In this document: positions 8,719-17,847 of the stretch, in pieces
Layout: every line of letters starts with the position of its first letter
Position numbering within the stretch: position 1 is the first letter of the stretch
Assembly (NCBI GenBank): GCA_964196195.1
Contig: CAXMSE010000039.1
Span: forward strand, 202,132 to 266,131
Source: OFTM10 sp964196195
GTDB lineage: Bacteria > Actinomycetota > Acidimicrobiia > Acidimicrobiales > Aldehydirespiratoraceae
Reading direction: 5' to 3'
DNA: 64,000 nucleotides
Notes under the pieces: model-generated
What the model saw: the letters and a program-made list of their open reading frames with translations, nothing else
Database searches by the model: none
What the model was told of the DNA's origin: nothing
Program-made: the position numbers and the translations under genes

Positions 8719-8764
8719 CATATGATACAATATTGTCTTAGTACAGATTGTATGGAATCATATG
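8719..8764. promoter_or_regulatory. Probable MarR operator: nested inverted repeats
   Basis: AT-rich island in GC-rich DNA, directly upstream of the MarR gene. CATATGAT (8719-8726) is inverted as ATCATATG (8757-8764). Inside it, ATACAAT (8725-8731) is inverted as ATTGTAT (8747-8753). A perfect 10-bp palindrome ACAATATTGT sits at 8727-8736. A TATGAT hexamer at 8761-8766 could be the -10. This layout fits autoregulation. Confidence 0.6.
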
Positions 8765-8768
8765 ATTT

Positions 8769-9260
8769 GTGTTGCAGCCGAAGTCAACCAGAGCCACGCC
8801 TTCTTGGCGCCGTTTCGAAATCGCCATCATGGGCACCGCCCGCCGACTTCGTTCCGCATTCGACCAACGACTCGAACCGCTAGACCTCAATCTCAACCAG
8901 GCAAGCCTGCTCGCCTACGTGGCCGACTTCGGCGAGAGCACCCAGACCGAACTGGCCGAGATGGTCGATCTCGGGCGAGCCGCCATCGGAACCATGATCG
9001 ACCAACTCGAGGCCCGAGGCCTGCTCGAGCGTCTACCCGACCCCGCCGATCGGAGGGTCTGGTTGGTGGCTGCTACCGATGCGGGCCGAGAAGTGGTCGA
9101 CCGCTTCTACGCGGTAGACGCCGAGTTCCGACAGCAACTGAGGCAGGGGATCAGTCGAAGCGAACGCCAACTGCTGGCTGAACTACTCGAACGGCTCGAC
9201 TCCAACATCACTCTCACCCGCGAGAACTCCCGAACTGAAAGAGACACAGGAAATGGCTAG
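8769..9260 (+). CDS. MarR family transcriptional regulator
   Basis: 163-residue winged-helix repressor. The DNA-binding part is visible as TQTELAEMVDLGRAAIGTMID (recognition helix region) and the wing LLERLPDPADRRVWLVAATDAG. The likely target is the upstream inverted-repeat cluster and the beta-oxidation genes that follow immediately. The start is uncertain: GTG 8769, TTG 8772, or ATG 8829, which would remove 20 residues. Its stop lies eight bases into the next gene if that gene starts at 9253. The ligand may be an acyl-CoA, but this is only inferred from neighbours. Confidence 0.85.
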   Translation: MLQPKSTRATPSWRRFEIAIMGTARRLRSAFDQRLEPLDLNLNQASLLAYVADFGESTQTELAEMVDLGRAAIGTMIDQLEARGLLERLPDPADRRVWLVAATDAGREVVDRFYAVDAEFRQQLRQGISRSERQLLAELLERLDSNITLTRENSRTERDTGNG

Positions 9261-10455
9261 ACCCACAACTCCTCGGCAAACAATGTCAGACGCCGTCATC
9301 GTCGATGCAGTGCGCACCCCCACGGGCAAGCGCAACGGCCGGCTCAAGGACTGGCATCCGGCCGACCTCGGCGCCCATGTGCTCAAGGCACTGGAGGAGC
9401 GCAACGGCTTCGATCCTTCAGCGGTCGATGATGTCATCACCGGTTGTGTGATGCAGGTCGGCCAGCAGGCTTTCAACATCGGCCGTAACGCCGTGCTCGC
9501 TGCCGGTTGGCCCGAGTCGGTTCCCTCCACCACTGTCGACCGCCAGTGCGGGTCGAGCCAGCAGGCGATGCACTTCGCCGCCCAAGGCGTGATGGCTGGT
9601 GTCTACGACATCGTCGTGGCCCTCGGCGTCGAGTCGATGACCACCACCCCGATGGGAGCCTCAGCGGTCAACGGCGAGTTGGGCATGCCCTTCCCGCCAT
9701 CGATGCTGGAGCGCTACGCCGACACCGGCCTGCCTCCTCAGGGCATCGGCGCCGATCTCATCTCCGATGAATTCGAGATCACCCGCGAGCAGCTCGATGC
9801 CTTCGGCGCCCAGAGCCAACAGAGGGCGGAGAGAGCCCGCGACGAGGGTCGCTTCGATGCCGAGATCGTGCCTGTGCCCATCGAGGTCGACGGCGCCAGC
9901 GAGCTGCACACCCAGGACGAGGGCATCCGCAACGGAAGCACGGCCGAGGCGCTCGCCAACCTCAAGCCCGCCTTCCAGGAGGACGGACGAATCACTGCCG
10001 GCAACTCCTCCCAGATCGCCGATGGAGCTGCCGCGGTGCTGATCATGAGCGCCGAGAAGGCCGCCGAGCTCGGCTTGAAGCCGATGGCGCGGTTCCACTC
10101 CTTCGCCCTCGCCGGTACCGATCCGGTCACCATGCTGAAGGGCCCGATCCCGGTCACCGAGAAGATCTTCGCCAAGAACGATCTCTCCCTCGACGACATC
10201 GACCTCTTCGAGATCAACGAAGCCTTCGCCTCAGTGGTACTCGCCTGGCAGAAGGCCACCGGCGCCGACCTCGAGAAGGTCAACGTCAACGGCGGTGCCA
10301 TCGCCCTCGGGCACCCCCTCGGGTGTTCTGGCGCCAAGCTCATGACCACCCTTGTGCACGAACTCGAGCGCACTGGAGGCCGCTATGGGTTCCAGGCGAT
10401 GTGTGAGGGCGGCGGACTCGCCAACGCAACGATCATCGAAAGGATCGATTCCTGA
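9253..10455 (+). CDS. Acetyl-CoA acetyltransferase / 3-ketoacyl-CoA thiolase
   Basis: 400-residue thiolase that cleaves 3-ketoacyl-CoA with CoA, or runs the reverse condensation. The nucleophilic cysteine is in VDRQCGSSQQAM (C99). The catalytic histidine is in ALGHPLGCSGAK and the second cysteine in CEGGGLANA. Two starts are possible, 9253 and 9283; the latter (MSDAVIVDAVRTPTGK) matches the usual family N-terminus. It overlaps the SDR gene by one base (TGATG). Together with SDR and enoyl-CoA hydratase it makes a compact fatty-acid or ring-cleavage beta-oxidation set under a MarR regulator. Confidence 0.93.
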   Translation: MARPTTPRQTMSDAVIVDAVRTPTGKRNGRLKDWHPADLGAHVLKALEERNGFDPSAVDDVITGCVMQVGQQAFNIGRNAVLAAGWPESVPSTTVDRQCGSSQQAMHFAAQGVMAGVYDIVVALGVESMTTTPMGASAVNGELGMPFPPSMLERYADTGLPPQGIGADLISDEFEITREQLDAFGAQSQQRAERARDEGRFDAEIVPVPIEVDGASELHTQDEGIRNGSTAEALANLKPAFQEDGRITAGNSSQIADGAAAVLIMSAEKAAELGLKPMARFHSFALAGTDPVTMLKGPIPVTEKIFAKNDLSLDDIDLFEINEAFASVVLAWQKATGADLEKVNVNGGAIALGHPLGCSGAKLMTTLVHELERTGGRYGFQAMCEGGGLANATIIERIDS

Positions 10456-11234
10456 TGCCGAGAATGAACCTGGAGGGGAGCTCCTCCATCGTCACCGGCG
10501 GTGCCTCAGGCATCGGCGAAGCATGTGCCCGCGAGCTGGCCGCAGCCGGCTCCCGGGTGGTCGTCGCCGATCTCAACGAAGAGCTCGGCCAGGCCGTGGC
10601 CTCCGAGATCGGTGGCCTGTTCGTGAAGTGCGATGTCTCCAGCGTCACCGATGCCGACGCCTCAGTGGCCGCAGCATCGGAGATGGGACCCCTTCGGGCC
10701 CTCGTCAACTCCGCCGGCATCGGCTACGCGGGTCGCACCATCGACCGCAATAATGTGCCCCTCGACCTCGACAAGTTCAGCTTTGTTCTCAAGGTGAACC
10801 TGATCGGCACTTTCAACATGCTCAGCCGCTCCGCAGCAGTGATGGCGCAGACCAAACCGGTCGACGCCGACGGGTCGCGAGGTGCAATCGTCAACATGGC
10901 ATCGGCCGCGGCTTTCGATGGTCAGATCGGCCAGTGCGCCTATTCCGCGTCGAAGGGCGGTGTGGTGGGAATGACTCTGCCGATCGCACGCGACCTGAGC
11001 GCGGTGGGGATCCGGGTCAACACCATCGCCCCCGGCCTGATCGATACTCCGATCTACGGCGAGGGCGAGGCTTCTGAGGAGTTCAAGGCCCATCTCGGCC
11101 AGTCGGTGCTGTTCCCCAAGCGGCTCGGTAGCGGTGAGGAGCTCGCCTTCGGTGTGATGGAGTGCATCACCAACCCATACATGAACGGCGAGACGATCCG
11201 CCTCGATGGAGGCATCCGTATGCCGCCCAAGTAG
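10455..11234 (+). CDS. SDR family 3-hydroxyacyl-CoA dehydrogenase (HSD10-like)
   Basis: 259-residue short-chain dehydrogenase. The cofactor motif TGGASGIGE is at residues 14-22, NSAG at about 85, and the catalytic S150-Y163-K167 triad is intact (YSASK). The internal insertion with DADGSRGAIVNMAS and the overall pattern match type II 3-hydroxyacyl-CoA dehydrogenases. It sits between thiolase and enoyl-CoA hydratase, which fits oxidation of a 3-hydroxyacyl-CoA. Start overlaps the thiolase stop. Confidence 0.9.
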   Translation: MPRMNLEGSSSIVTGGASGIGEACARELAAAGSRVVVADLNEELGQAVASEIGGLFVKCDVSSVTDADASVAAASEMGPLRALVNSAGIGYAGRTIDRNNVPLDLDKFSFVLKVNLIGTFNMLSRSAAVMAQTKPVDADGSRGAIVNMASAAAFDGQIGQCAYSASKGGVVGMTLPIARDLSAVGIRVNTIAPGLIDTPIYGEGEASEEFKAHLGQSVLFPKRLGSGEELAFGVMECITNPYMNGETIRLDGGIRMPPK

Positions 11235-11243
11235 GAGAGCCAA

Positions 11244-12011
11244 ATGACCGAGGAATCAACCGAACCAGCGGTACTCACCGAGCGCCGCGACCGCGTCCTG
11301 ATCATCACCCTCAACCGGCCCGACCAGATGAACGCCATCAACAGCGCTCTCTCCAACGGCTTGTGGGATGCGGTGCAGGAGCTCAACACCGACCCCGGTC
11401 TCACTGCCGGTGTGCTCACCGGCAAGGGTCGAGGCTTCTGCTCGGGCATGGACCTCAAGGCCTTCGCCCGCGGTGAAGACATCGGGCCCATGTTGAAGTT
11501 CATCCGGGCGGGCGCTGAGAAGCCCCTCATCGCTGCAATCGAAGGCTTCGCCCTGGCGGGTGGGCTCGAGCTGGCCCTCTCGTGCGACCTCCTGGTGGCT
11601 TCGGGCGGAGCCAAGCTCGGCGTGCCCGAAGTGAAGGTCGGCCTCCTCGCGGCGGGCGGAGGCCTGATGAGGCTCCCGAGCCGAGTCGGCTACGCCAAGG
11701 CGATGGAGATGGCCGTCACCGGCGATCCGATCACCGCCGAGGACGCATTCGACGCGGGCCTCATCTCACGGCTCACCGAGAAGGGGGGCGCGGTCGAGGC
11801 CGCGCTCGAGTTGGCTGAGCGGATAGCTTTGAATGCCCCTCTGTCAGTGGCCGCATCGAAGCAGATGGTTCAGGCCACCCAGGGCCATACCGAGGACGAA
11901 CTCTTCGAGATCCAGGGCCCACTGCAGACCCTCATCTTCGGTTCCGACGATGCCAAGGAAGGTCCGGTCGCCTTCGCCGAGAAGCGTGCTCCCAACTGGT
12001 CGGGGAGCTGA
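11244..12011 (+). CDS. Enoyl-CoA hydratase/isomerase family protein (crotonase fold)
   Basis: 255-residue crotonase. The oxyanion-hole segments CSGMDLKAFA and FALAGGLELALSCDL are present, with a glutamate in GGLELA and a second acidic position in VPEVKVGL. A good AGGAGAG Shine-Dalgarno lies eight bases before the ATG. Last gene of the MarR-thiolase-SDR set. Hydratase and isomerase cannot be told apart from sequence alone. Confidence 0.92.
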   Translation: MTEESTEPAVLTERRDRVLIITLNRPDQMNAINSALSNGLWDAVQELNTDPGLTAGVLTGKGRGFCSGMDLKAFARGEDIGPMLKFIRAGAEKPLIAAIEGFALAGGLELALSCDLLVASGGAKLGVPEVKVGLLAAGGGLMRLPSRVGYAKAMEMAVTGDPITAEDAFDAGLISRLTEKGGAVEAALELAERIALNAPLSVAASKQMVQATQGHTEDELFEIQGPLQTLIFGSDDAKEGPVAFAEKRAPNWSGS

Positions 12012-12019
12012 GAGCCGCG

Positions 12020-12673
12020 TTAGGCCAGGGGCACGGCGAAGAAGGCAATCACCACATAGTGCACGGCTGCCCCGGCGATCACGAAGAGATGAAAGATCTC
12101 GTGATAGCCGAACCAGAGGGGCCACGGATCGGGCCGTCGTAGGGCATACACGATCGCGCCGATGGTGAAGAGGCCGCCGCCAGTGAGCACCAGCACGAAG
12201 CCGGCCACACCGAGTCCGTCCAGCATGTCATCGGCCGCGATCATGGCGACCCATCCGAGTAGCACATAGGGCAGGGCCACCACCACTGAAGGAGCGGATG
12301 TCCAGAGCAGGCGCCCGGCTACCCCGATCGCCGCCCCGGCCCACACCGTCGGGAGGATCCACCGGGTGGTGGTGGCGGGCAGCCCGAACACCGCGATTGG
12401 CGTGTAGGTGGCCGCGATGGCGACGAAGATCATCGAATGGTCCAGTCGGCGCATGACGGCACGACCTCGATCACCCCAGGGTCCGCGGTGATAGAGGGCA
12501 CTGATTCCGAAAAGTCCGACGATCGCCACGGCGTAGACACCGGTGATGAGGCGCGGGACCACGCCGGGGGTGGTGGCGATGAGCAGGGGAGCGACGGTGA
12601 GGGCGGAGATGAACGCCACCTGGTGTGAGGTGCCGCGAAGAAGGGGACGGGGAACCGTGGTGATCGAGCTCAT
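12020..12673 (-). CDS. Hemolysin III / PAQR family membrane protein (TrhA)
   Basis: 217-residue seven-helix membrane protein of the hemolysin III family. The metal-site histidines lie in SALYHRGPW near the first helices and in GYHEIFHLFVIAGAAVHY at the C-terminus. Family members affect membrane energetics and lipid homeostasis. Overlaps the upstream MFS gene by 4 nt, so they form an operon. Confidence 0.9.
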   Translation of the reverse strand: MSSITTVPRPLLRGTSHQVAFISALTVAPLLIATTPGVVPRLITGVYAVAIVGLFGISALYHRGPWGDRGRAVMRRLDHSMIFVAIAATYTPIAVFGLPATTTRWILPTVWAGAAIGVAGRLLWTSAPSVVVALPYVLLGWVAMIAADDMLDGLGVAGFVLVLTGGGLFTIGAIVYALRRPDPWPLWFGYHEIFHLFVIAGAAVHYVVIAFFAVPLA

Positions 12674-13926
12674 GAACGCTCCGAACGGTGAACGGAGGCG
12701 GCGAAAACCGCGGCTATGAGGGGCACCGCCGCCCAGATCATGGCGGTATCGCGAAGGCTACCGCTGGAAGATTCAGTGAGGGAGAACGCGATCGGCCCTG
12801 CTGCGGATCCCATGACTCCGATGAAGCTGAGCGCCCCTTGGATCGAGCCGATGTGGCGAACCCCGAACCAGGCTGGGATCAGGGCTGCGCCGAGAGTGCG
12901 GGTGGCTCCGGCAGTGAGGCCGAACATCACCGCATAACCGATCACTGCGGCGGTGGAGGAGACCGAACCTGCCAGCAACAGGGTGAAGGCGAGCATCGCC
13001 AGGGTGGTGGCAGGGGCCAGCCGAGAGCCGATCCGGTCGATCGCCAGACCCATGGCAGGCGATCCCACGAAAGTGCCGATCACTTGGGGGAGGAACATGA
13101 TCGCCGCTTCGGTTTCGGTGAAGCCGGATTCTCCGAGGAGCGCGATCTGGTGGAAGATGAGACCGGTTCCGAGCATCGAGCTCATGGCGACCGCACTGGC
13201 AAGTATCCAGAACGACCGTGTGCGCAGTGCCGTAGACCGGTCGAGGCTCGCGTCGACGGATGGCCCCCGCGCCTTGGTGTGTTGCTCGGGGGCGATCCCA
13301 TCGGTGAACTGATCGACCGACGAGGGTCTGTCGATCATCCCGAACCAGGCGAGCGGAACCACGATCGTCGCGACAGCACCGGCTGCGATGAGCCAGGTCG
13401 ATCGCCAGCCTGCTTCTCCGATCACATAGGTGAGGGTTACGGGGAATAGGGCCATCATCGCCGAGGAGATGGTCATGGCCACTCCCAGGGCGAGGCCTCG
13501 TCGGCGGTCGAACCACAGGGAGATGGAAATCATGCTGACGAGAGAAAGGCTTCCCTGCCCGAGCATCCGGATGAACACGAAACCGACGGTGAGGCTGACC
13601 AAGCCTTGTACACCCGCCATCGCGGTGAGCGCGAGCACGAAGCCGACCGCGATGACTGTCATCGCCCGCCTTACCCCGAACCGATCGATCCATCGTCCGA
13701 CCGATGGCAGCATCAGTGATCCTGTGAGCGTGCCCACCGCGTAGCCGGCAGAGACCGCGTTCTTCGACAGGTCGAGGTCGTCGATGAAGTGGTCTATGAA
13801 AACGCTCACACCGATCGTCTGCCCGGGTCCTGTCATACCCATGGCCACGGTCGCGAGGGCCAGGATTCGCCAGCCGGAGAACCGGTGATCGGTGGGAGAA
13901 GAGGCTGCCGGGGCCGAGCGATGCAC
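12670..13926 (-). CDS. MFS transporter
   Basis: 418-residue major facilitator protein with about twelve transmembrane segments and a central cytoplasmic loop (about residues 195-225). The loop 2-3 motif appears as GRWIDRFGVRRAM. It resembles the monocarboxylate/OxlT-type MFS branch. The GTG start gives a short hydrophilic N-terminus. Substrate unknown. Coupled to the PAQR gene. Confidence 0.87.
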   Translation of the reverse strand: MHRSAPAASSPTDHRFSGWRILALATVAMGMTGPGQTIGVSVFIDHFIDDLDLSKNAVSAGYAVGTLTGSLMLPSVGRWIDRFGVRRAMTVIAVGFVLALTAMAGVQGLVSLTVGFVFIRMLGQGSLSLVSMISISLWFDRRRGLALGVAMTISSAMMALFPVTLTYVIGEAGWRSTWLIAAGAVATIVVPLAWFGMIDRPSSVDQFTDGIAPEQHTKARGPSVDASLDRSTALRTRSFWILASAVAMSSMLGTGLIFHQIALLGESGFTETEAAIMFLPQVIGTFVGSPAMGLAIDRIGSRLAPATTLAMLAFTLLLAGSVSSTAAVIGYAVMFGLTAGATRTLGAALIPAWFGVRHIGSIQGALSFIGVMGSAAGPIAFSLTESSSGSLRDTAMIWAAVPLIAAVFAASVHRSERS

Positions 13927-13941
13927 CGAGCGAGTCTATGT

Positions 13942-14709
13942 ATGGCACAGACGTCGTCCGCGTGCTCTACTCACCGGGTGTTTGCGCCAGCTGAAATAGA
14001 TGCAGTCGTGTTCGACATGGGCGGGGTTTTTGTGGTGCCTGCTCCTGAGCCGGTGGCGCGCGCTCTGTGCGATGCGGGCGTCGAAATCGACTTCGACGGC
14101 CACGATGCCAGTCGTGCTCACTACACAGGGGTGAGGGGCATCACCGAACTCCTGGCTCAGAACGCGGTCGACGAGCGCGACCTGAGCACCTGGGCTCACT
14201 ACGACCGCGCCTATTTCGGTGCCCTCGGCCTATCCGATGATGACCTCATCATCGCCATAGAGGCCCGCGACCGGGCCCGGCGGGCCGAGTCGGTCGAGAA
14301 TGTGTGGACCCTGGTGTTGCAGCACAACATCGACGCCTTCGCTCGTATCTCCACCCGACGACCGGTGGCGATCGTCACCAACAACAACGGCACGGCGGTG
14401 CAGCAGTGTCTCGATCACGCCATCTGCCAACTCGACGACGGACCTCTTCCTCGCGTGGCCACGATCGTCGACTCGGGCGTGATCCAGATCGCCAAACCCG
14501 ATCCACGGATCTTCCATCCCGCGATCGAGGCCCTGGGCACCGACCCCTCCCGCACGCTGTATGTCGGCGACACCGTGCATGCCGACGTACTCGGCGCCGA
14601 AGCGGCAGGAATGCCGGTGGTGCAACTCGATCCTCTCGGCCTCCACGAAGACCACCCTCACTGGCGACTCCCCGATGTCGTGGCCCTGGACCGCCACCTT
14701 GCCCCATGA
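13942..14709 (+). CDS. HAD family hydrolase
   Basis: 255-residue haloacid-dehalogenase-type hydrolase, most like subfamily IA phosphatases. Motif I is VVFDMGGVF; motif II is in IVTNNNGT; the lysine of motif III is in IAKPDPRIF; motif IV is YVGDTVHADVLGA. In motif I the second aspartate of DxDx(T/V) is replaced (D-M-G), as in several HAD-IA members. The ATG at 13942 is used here. A GTG at 13978, with TCTACT six bases before it, would also fit a leaderless start. Overlaps the next gene by 4 nt. Confidence 0.85.
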   Translation: MAQTSSACSTHRVFAPAEIDAVVFDMGGVFVVPAPEPVARALCDAGVEIDFDGHDASRAHYTGVRGITELLAQNAVDERDLSTWAHYDRAYFGALGLSDDDLIIAIEARDRARRAESVENVWTLVLQHNIDAFARISTRRPVAIVTNNNGTAVQQCLDHAICQLDDGPLPRVATIVDSGVIQIAKPDPRIFHPAIEALGTDPSRTLYVGDTVHADVLGAEAAGMPVVQLDPLGLHEDHPHWRLPDVVALDRHLAP

Positions 14710-15902
14710 CCACCAAGCAGCCACGGCTATCGACCCCGCGAGCACGCCGCATCTCGCTGGCGGCCCAGGGATTTCGCGACCCGAGGCCGCGGGGGCGCGT
14801 GGATCGACGCCACCTGCGGCGAGTCATGGGTCGACTCCAACTCCTCCAACTCGACTCGGTGCCGGTGGTGATCCGCACCCAGTACATGCCGGGGTTCTCT
14901 CGACTCGGCCCCTACGACCCCGATCTGCTCGACCGCATCGCCTACCAGGACGATGAGTGGTTCGAGGCCTGGTGCCACGAGGCATCTCTCCTACCCGTCG
15001 AGGATGAACCTCTCCTGCGCTGGTCGAAGGACCGGGCTCGCAACGGAGAGACCTGGCAGGGCCTGGCGCGCCTCGCCCGCGAGGACCCGGGCTATGTCCA
15101 GGCGGTGCTCGACCAGGTCCGTGATCAGCCCCTTGCCGCGGGCGAGCTCGACGATCCACGCCCCCACGAAGGTGAATGGTGGGGCAGCCGCTCCCTCGGC
15201 TCGTTGGCTCTCGATTGGCTTTTTCGCATCGGCGAGGTGGGGATCCGTCGCAAGCCGGGGTTCGCCAAAGAGTTCGATCTCCTCGACCGGATCGTTCCGG
15301 CCCACGTCAGGAGTCAGCCTGCTCCGTCCGAGGAAGATGCTCACCGCGAGCTCCTGATGCGCGCCGCGGCGAGCCTCGGTGTGGCTGCGCTACCCGACCT
15401 CGTCGATTACCACCGCCTACCGAAGCGACCGGCCAAGGAGCGTGTGCTCGAGTTGGTGGCCGACGGCAGACTGATCGAGGTGCAGGTACAGGGCTGGACT
15501 CGCCAGGCCTATCTGCACCCGGATGCTCTCGAGCCACGGTCGGTGGAGGCGTGCACCTTGTTGTCGCCGTTCGATCCCGTGGTTTGGCATCGCGAGCGGG
15601 GGGAGCGGCTCTTCGATTTCGAATACAAGATCGAGATCTACACGCCGAGGGCCAAGCGGAAATACGGCTACTACGTGCTGCCCTTCCTGCTTGGAGACGA
15701 CGTGGTGGGAAGGGTCGACCTCAAGACCGACCGAGTGGATGGTGTGCTTCGCGTGTTGGGCGCATTCTCAGAAGCGGGCACCGAACGCTCCCTGGTTGCC
15801 GACGGCCTCCGGCGTGCTCTCGATGATCTAGCCGTTTTCGTCGGCGTCGGCTCATGGACGGTGAGCGGCGACAACGGCGACCTGATCCCCTCTCTGCGCT
15901 AG
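14706..15902 (+). CDS. Winged-helix DNA glycosylase, AlkX/YcaQ (HTH_42) family
   Basis: 398-residue member of the HTH_42 superfamily, whose characterised members AlkZ and E. coli YcaQ/AlkX unhook or excise bulky alkyl lesions and interstrand crosslinks. The catalytic Q-x-D motif of the AlkX branch is visible as QLD at residues 48-50 (LLQLDSV), followed by the family block PGFSRLGPYDPDLLD. Three winged-helix segments and a C-terminal beta barrel (GYYVLPFLLGDDVVGRVDLK) follow. Starts within the HAD stop (ATGA). The substrate is inferred from the family. Confidence 0.87.
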   Translation: MTTKQPRLSTPRARRISLAAQGFRDPRPRGRVDRRHLRRVMGRLQLLQLDSVPVVIRTQYMPGFSRLGPYDPDLLDRIAYQDDEWFEAWCHEASLLPVEDEPLLRWSKDRARNGETWQGLARLAREDPGYVQAVLDQVRDQPLAAGELDDPRPHEGEWWGSRSLGSLALDWLFRIGEVGIRRKPGFAKEFDLLDRIVPAHVRSQPAPSEEDAHRELLMRAAASLGVAALPDLVDYHRLPKRPAKERVLELVADGRLIEVQVQGWTRQAYLHPDALEPRSVEACTLLSPFDPVVWHRERGERLFDFEYKIEIYTPRAKRKYGYYVLPFLLGDDVVGRVDLKTDRVDGVLRVLGAFSEAGTERSLVADGLRRALDDLAVFVGVGSWTVSGDNGDLIPSLR

Positions 15903-17347
15903 CCGGTGGGCTCTTCGATCGCGGGGTCTTCGGGGTCGGGAATCGGCATGGGTATGTAGGCATCCCACGGAGCCGCCGGCTGGAGTTCGATCCCGTCGTC
16001 GATCTCGGGCAACACAACTCGGCGCATCCGATTATGCGCGCTCTTTACGGAGGCCACGTAGGCCGGTGAATGGTTGTAGCCGAACACGGCGTTCTTCCAG
16101 TTCTCCCAGCGCCGCTGGGAGCCGTAATTGCAGAGGTAGGCACCGGCTGCGAGTGCGGCATCGTCGAGATCCTGGGGGTCGAACAGGCCGTCGCCGTCTC
16201 CGTCATGGGCCCATCGCGCCCAGGTCCCGGGGATGAACTGCATCGGTCCGACCGCCCTGTCGTAGGTGCTGTCGTGGTCCCATCGGCCACGATCGGTATC
16301 GGGGATGGCGGCCACCACCTCGCCGAAGTTGTCGATGCTGATGCCGTCGAGGGCGAGTCCGATGATCGGACGATCGGGGACGGCATGACGATCGATCTCG
16401 CGGCCGTTGTAGGTGCCATGGGCTCCCTCGACCGCGCCTACCGCAGCGATGGTGCGCCAGGAGATCCGACAACTGGGTGAAGCGGCGGTCAGGGCCAGTT
16501 CGGCGTTGATGTAGGACTCCAGAGACCGAGGGCTCAAGCCGGAGGCATGGGCCACTCCGGCGTGGAGGAATGCCTCCGCGGCCACAGGTAGGAGGTCTCT
16601 GGCTTCGGTCTCCAGTTCGTTTCGGGATCGGGCGAGAGCATTTGCCTCGCGATGGAGCCGGAGGTGGGCGGCATCGAGGCGCTGGCGATCGGCGATGGCC
16701 TCGGCGAGTGCTTGCTCGGCGTCGGTGAGGGCGGCCATCCCGATCACCCTCCGCTCGAGGAATTCCTCGAGCGTGTGACCGCGGAGCTCGACGGTTCGCT
16801 GGGCATCGAAGAGGGCATCTCCATCGGTGCCGAGCAGCACATCATCGGCTGCGCCGGTTCCGGCGAACATGTCGAGGGCGACCGAGCGTAGGAGCGCGAG
16901 CACGCCGCGTAGGTGGGCATCGGCGCGGTTGCGGTCGATGAGTCGAGCCCTCTCATCGGCGACGGCTTCGGTTCTTTCCAGTGCCACGAGCCGAAGCTCG
17001 GTGACGACCTCGATGTGGAGCGACTCGGTGGATTCGAGGGCTGCTGTGGTGGACAGCAGGTCGGCAACGGGTTGGCCGTTCTCTGCGGTGTAGTAGACCT
17101 CCATCGCCCGCGAAATCTCACCAAGGTCGGTGGCAGCGCGCCACGCCGCGTCGAGGCCGATCCGGCTGAGTGCAGCCTCGACCGCGGCTCCGTTGGAGGC
17201 GATCTCGGCTGGGTCGGGAGTTGAGGCGAGGTCGGTCGCGTCCTGGGCTTGGGCGGCGCTCACCACCACGCCGGCGGCGAGTGAGATGGCGACCAGGGCA
17301 GCCGCGGGCCGACCGTGGCGGCCCCACCGGGAGGAGACGAGCTTCAC
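15899..17347 (-). CDS. Secreted lytic murein transglycosylase
   Basis: 482-residue exported protein. A signal peptide ends near AAQAQD (about residue 34). A long, mostly helical region follows, rich in E, R and A and probably coiled coil. The C-terminal catalytic domain is of the MltB/SLT_2 type: the candidate catalytic glutamate is in GAVEGAHG, followed by GPMQFIPGTWARWAHDGDGDG and AAGAYLCNYG. It cleaves peptidoglycan glycan strands. The frame extends to a TTG at 17368, but GTG 17347 gives a better signal peptide. Divergent from the PNPOx-like gene; it overlaps the AlkX-type gene by 4 nt. Confidence 0.87.
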   Translation of the reverse strand: MKLVSSRWGRHGRPAAALVAISLAAGVVVSAAQAQDATDLASTPDPAEIASNGAAVEAALSRIGLDAAWRAATDLGEISRAMEVYYTAENGQPVADLLSTTAALESTESLHIEVVTELRLVALERTEAVADERARLIDRNRADAHLRGVLALLRSVALDMFAGTGAADDVLLGTDGDALFDAQRTVELRGHTLEEFLERRVIGMAALTDAEQALAEAIADRQRLDAAHLRLHREANALARSRNELETEARDLLPVAAEAFLHAGVAHASGLSPRSLESYINAELALTAASPSCRISWRTIAAVGAVEGAHGTYNGREIDRHAVPDRPIIGLALDGISIDNFGEVVAAIPDTDRGRWDHDSTYDRAVGPMQFIPGTWARWAHDGDGDGLFDPQDLDDAALAAGAYLCNYGSQRRWENWKNAVFGYNHSPAYVASVKSAHNRMRRVVLPEIDDGIELQPAAPWDAYIPMPIPDPEDPAIEEPTG

Positions 17348-17393
17348 TATGGCACTCCATCGGCACAACAGGGCGCCGGGAAAGGCTGTGGGA

Positions 17394-17399
17394 TACGGT
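17394..17399 (+). promoter_or_regulatory. -10 element TACGGT for the leaderless start at 17407
   Basis: TACGGT ends seven bases before GTG 17407, the canonical spacing for a leaderless actinobacterial transcript. Confidence 0.5.
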
Positions 17400-17406
17400 T
17401 GTGGGC

Positions 17407-17745
17407 GTGAGTATGAAGGTGCCTCTCGACGAACTCCGCCCTCTGGCCGCGAGCTATGGCTCCACGGCCTACGTCGTCAGCGGTGCGGGTGACGGCGCCC
17501 CCCGGGTGACCCACGTCTCGCCGCGCTTCGTCGGCGATGTGATCGAGGTGGTGGTTGGTGGCAACGCATCGCGTGCAGCCCTTGAAAACCCTCAGGTTTC
17601 TCTGCTGTGGCCCGCTTCGGGCACCCACAGGATGAGCCTGATCGTCGATGGTGCGGCCGAAGTCGAAGGCGAACCCGGCCCCGACACCTTGATGCGGGTC
17701 ACGCCCGCCGGGGCCGTGCGCCACCGCGCCGCACCCGCTTTGTAG
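17407..17745 (+). CDS. Pyridoxamine 5'-phosphate oxidase-like FMN-binding split-barrel protein
   Basis: 112-residue protein with the PNPOx-like split-barrel pattern (AYVVSGAGDGAPRVTHVSPRF, then GNASRAALENPQVSLLWP and MSLIVDGAAEV). Such small proteins often bind FMN, F420 or heme. The open frame extends upstream, but that part is arginine-rich shadow of the opposite gene. GTG 17407, seven bases after a TACGGT -10 hexamer, is the likely leaderless start. Cofactor and substrate cannot be assigned. Confidence 0.72.
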   Translation: MSMKVPLDELRPLAASYGSTAYVVSGAGDGAPRVTHVSPRFVGDVIEVVVGGNASRAALENPQVSLLWPASGTHRMSLIVDGAAEVEGEPGPDTLMRVTPAGAVRHRAAPAL

Positions 17746-17847
17746 CCAAACTTCCACTCGCGCGTTTTCGGGCCGTTCGACCTAGTCCTGAAGGACTATG
17801 TGTGGGCTTGGTGGGTTTGCTCGCCGACGCCCGACCGATGCTGGTGA

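Noticed and set aside
12773..13948. 391-codon frame overlapping the MFS gene on the same strand
   Set aside because: Arginine/proline/histidine-rich frame-shifted shadow of the MFS transporter.
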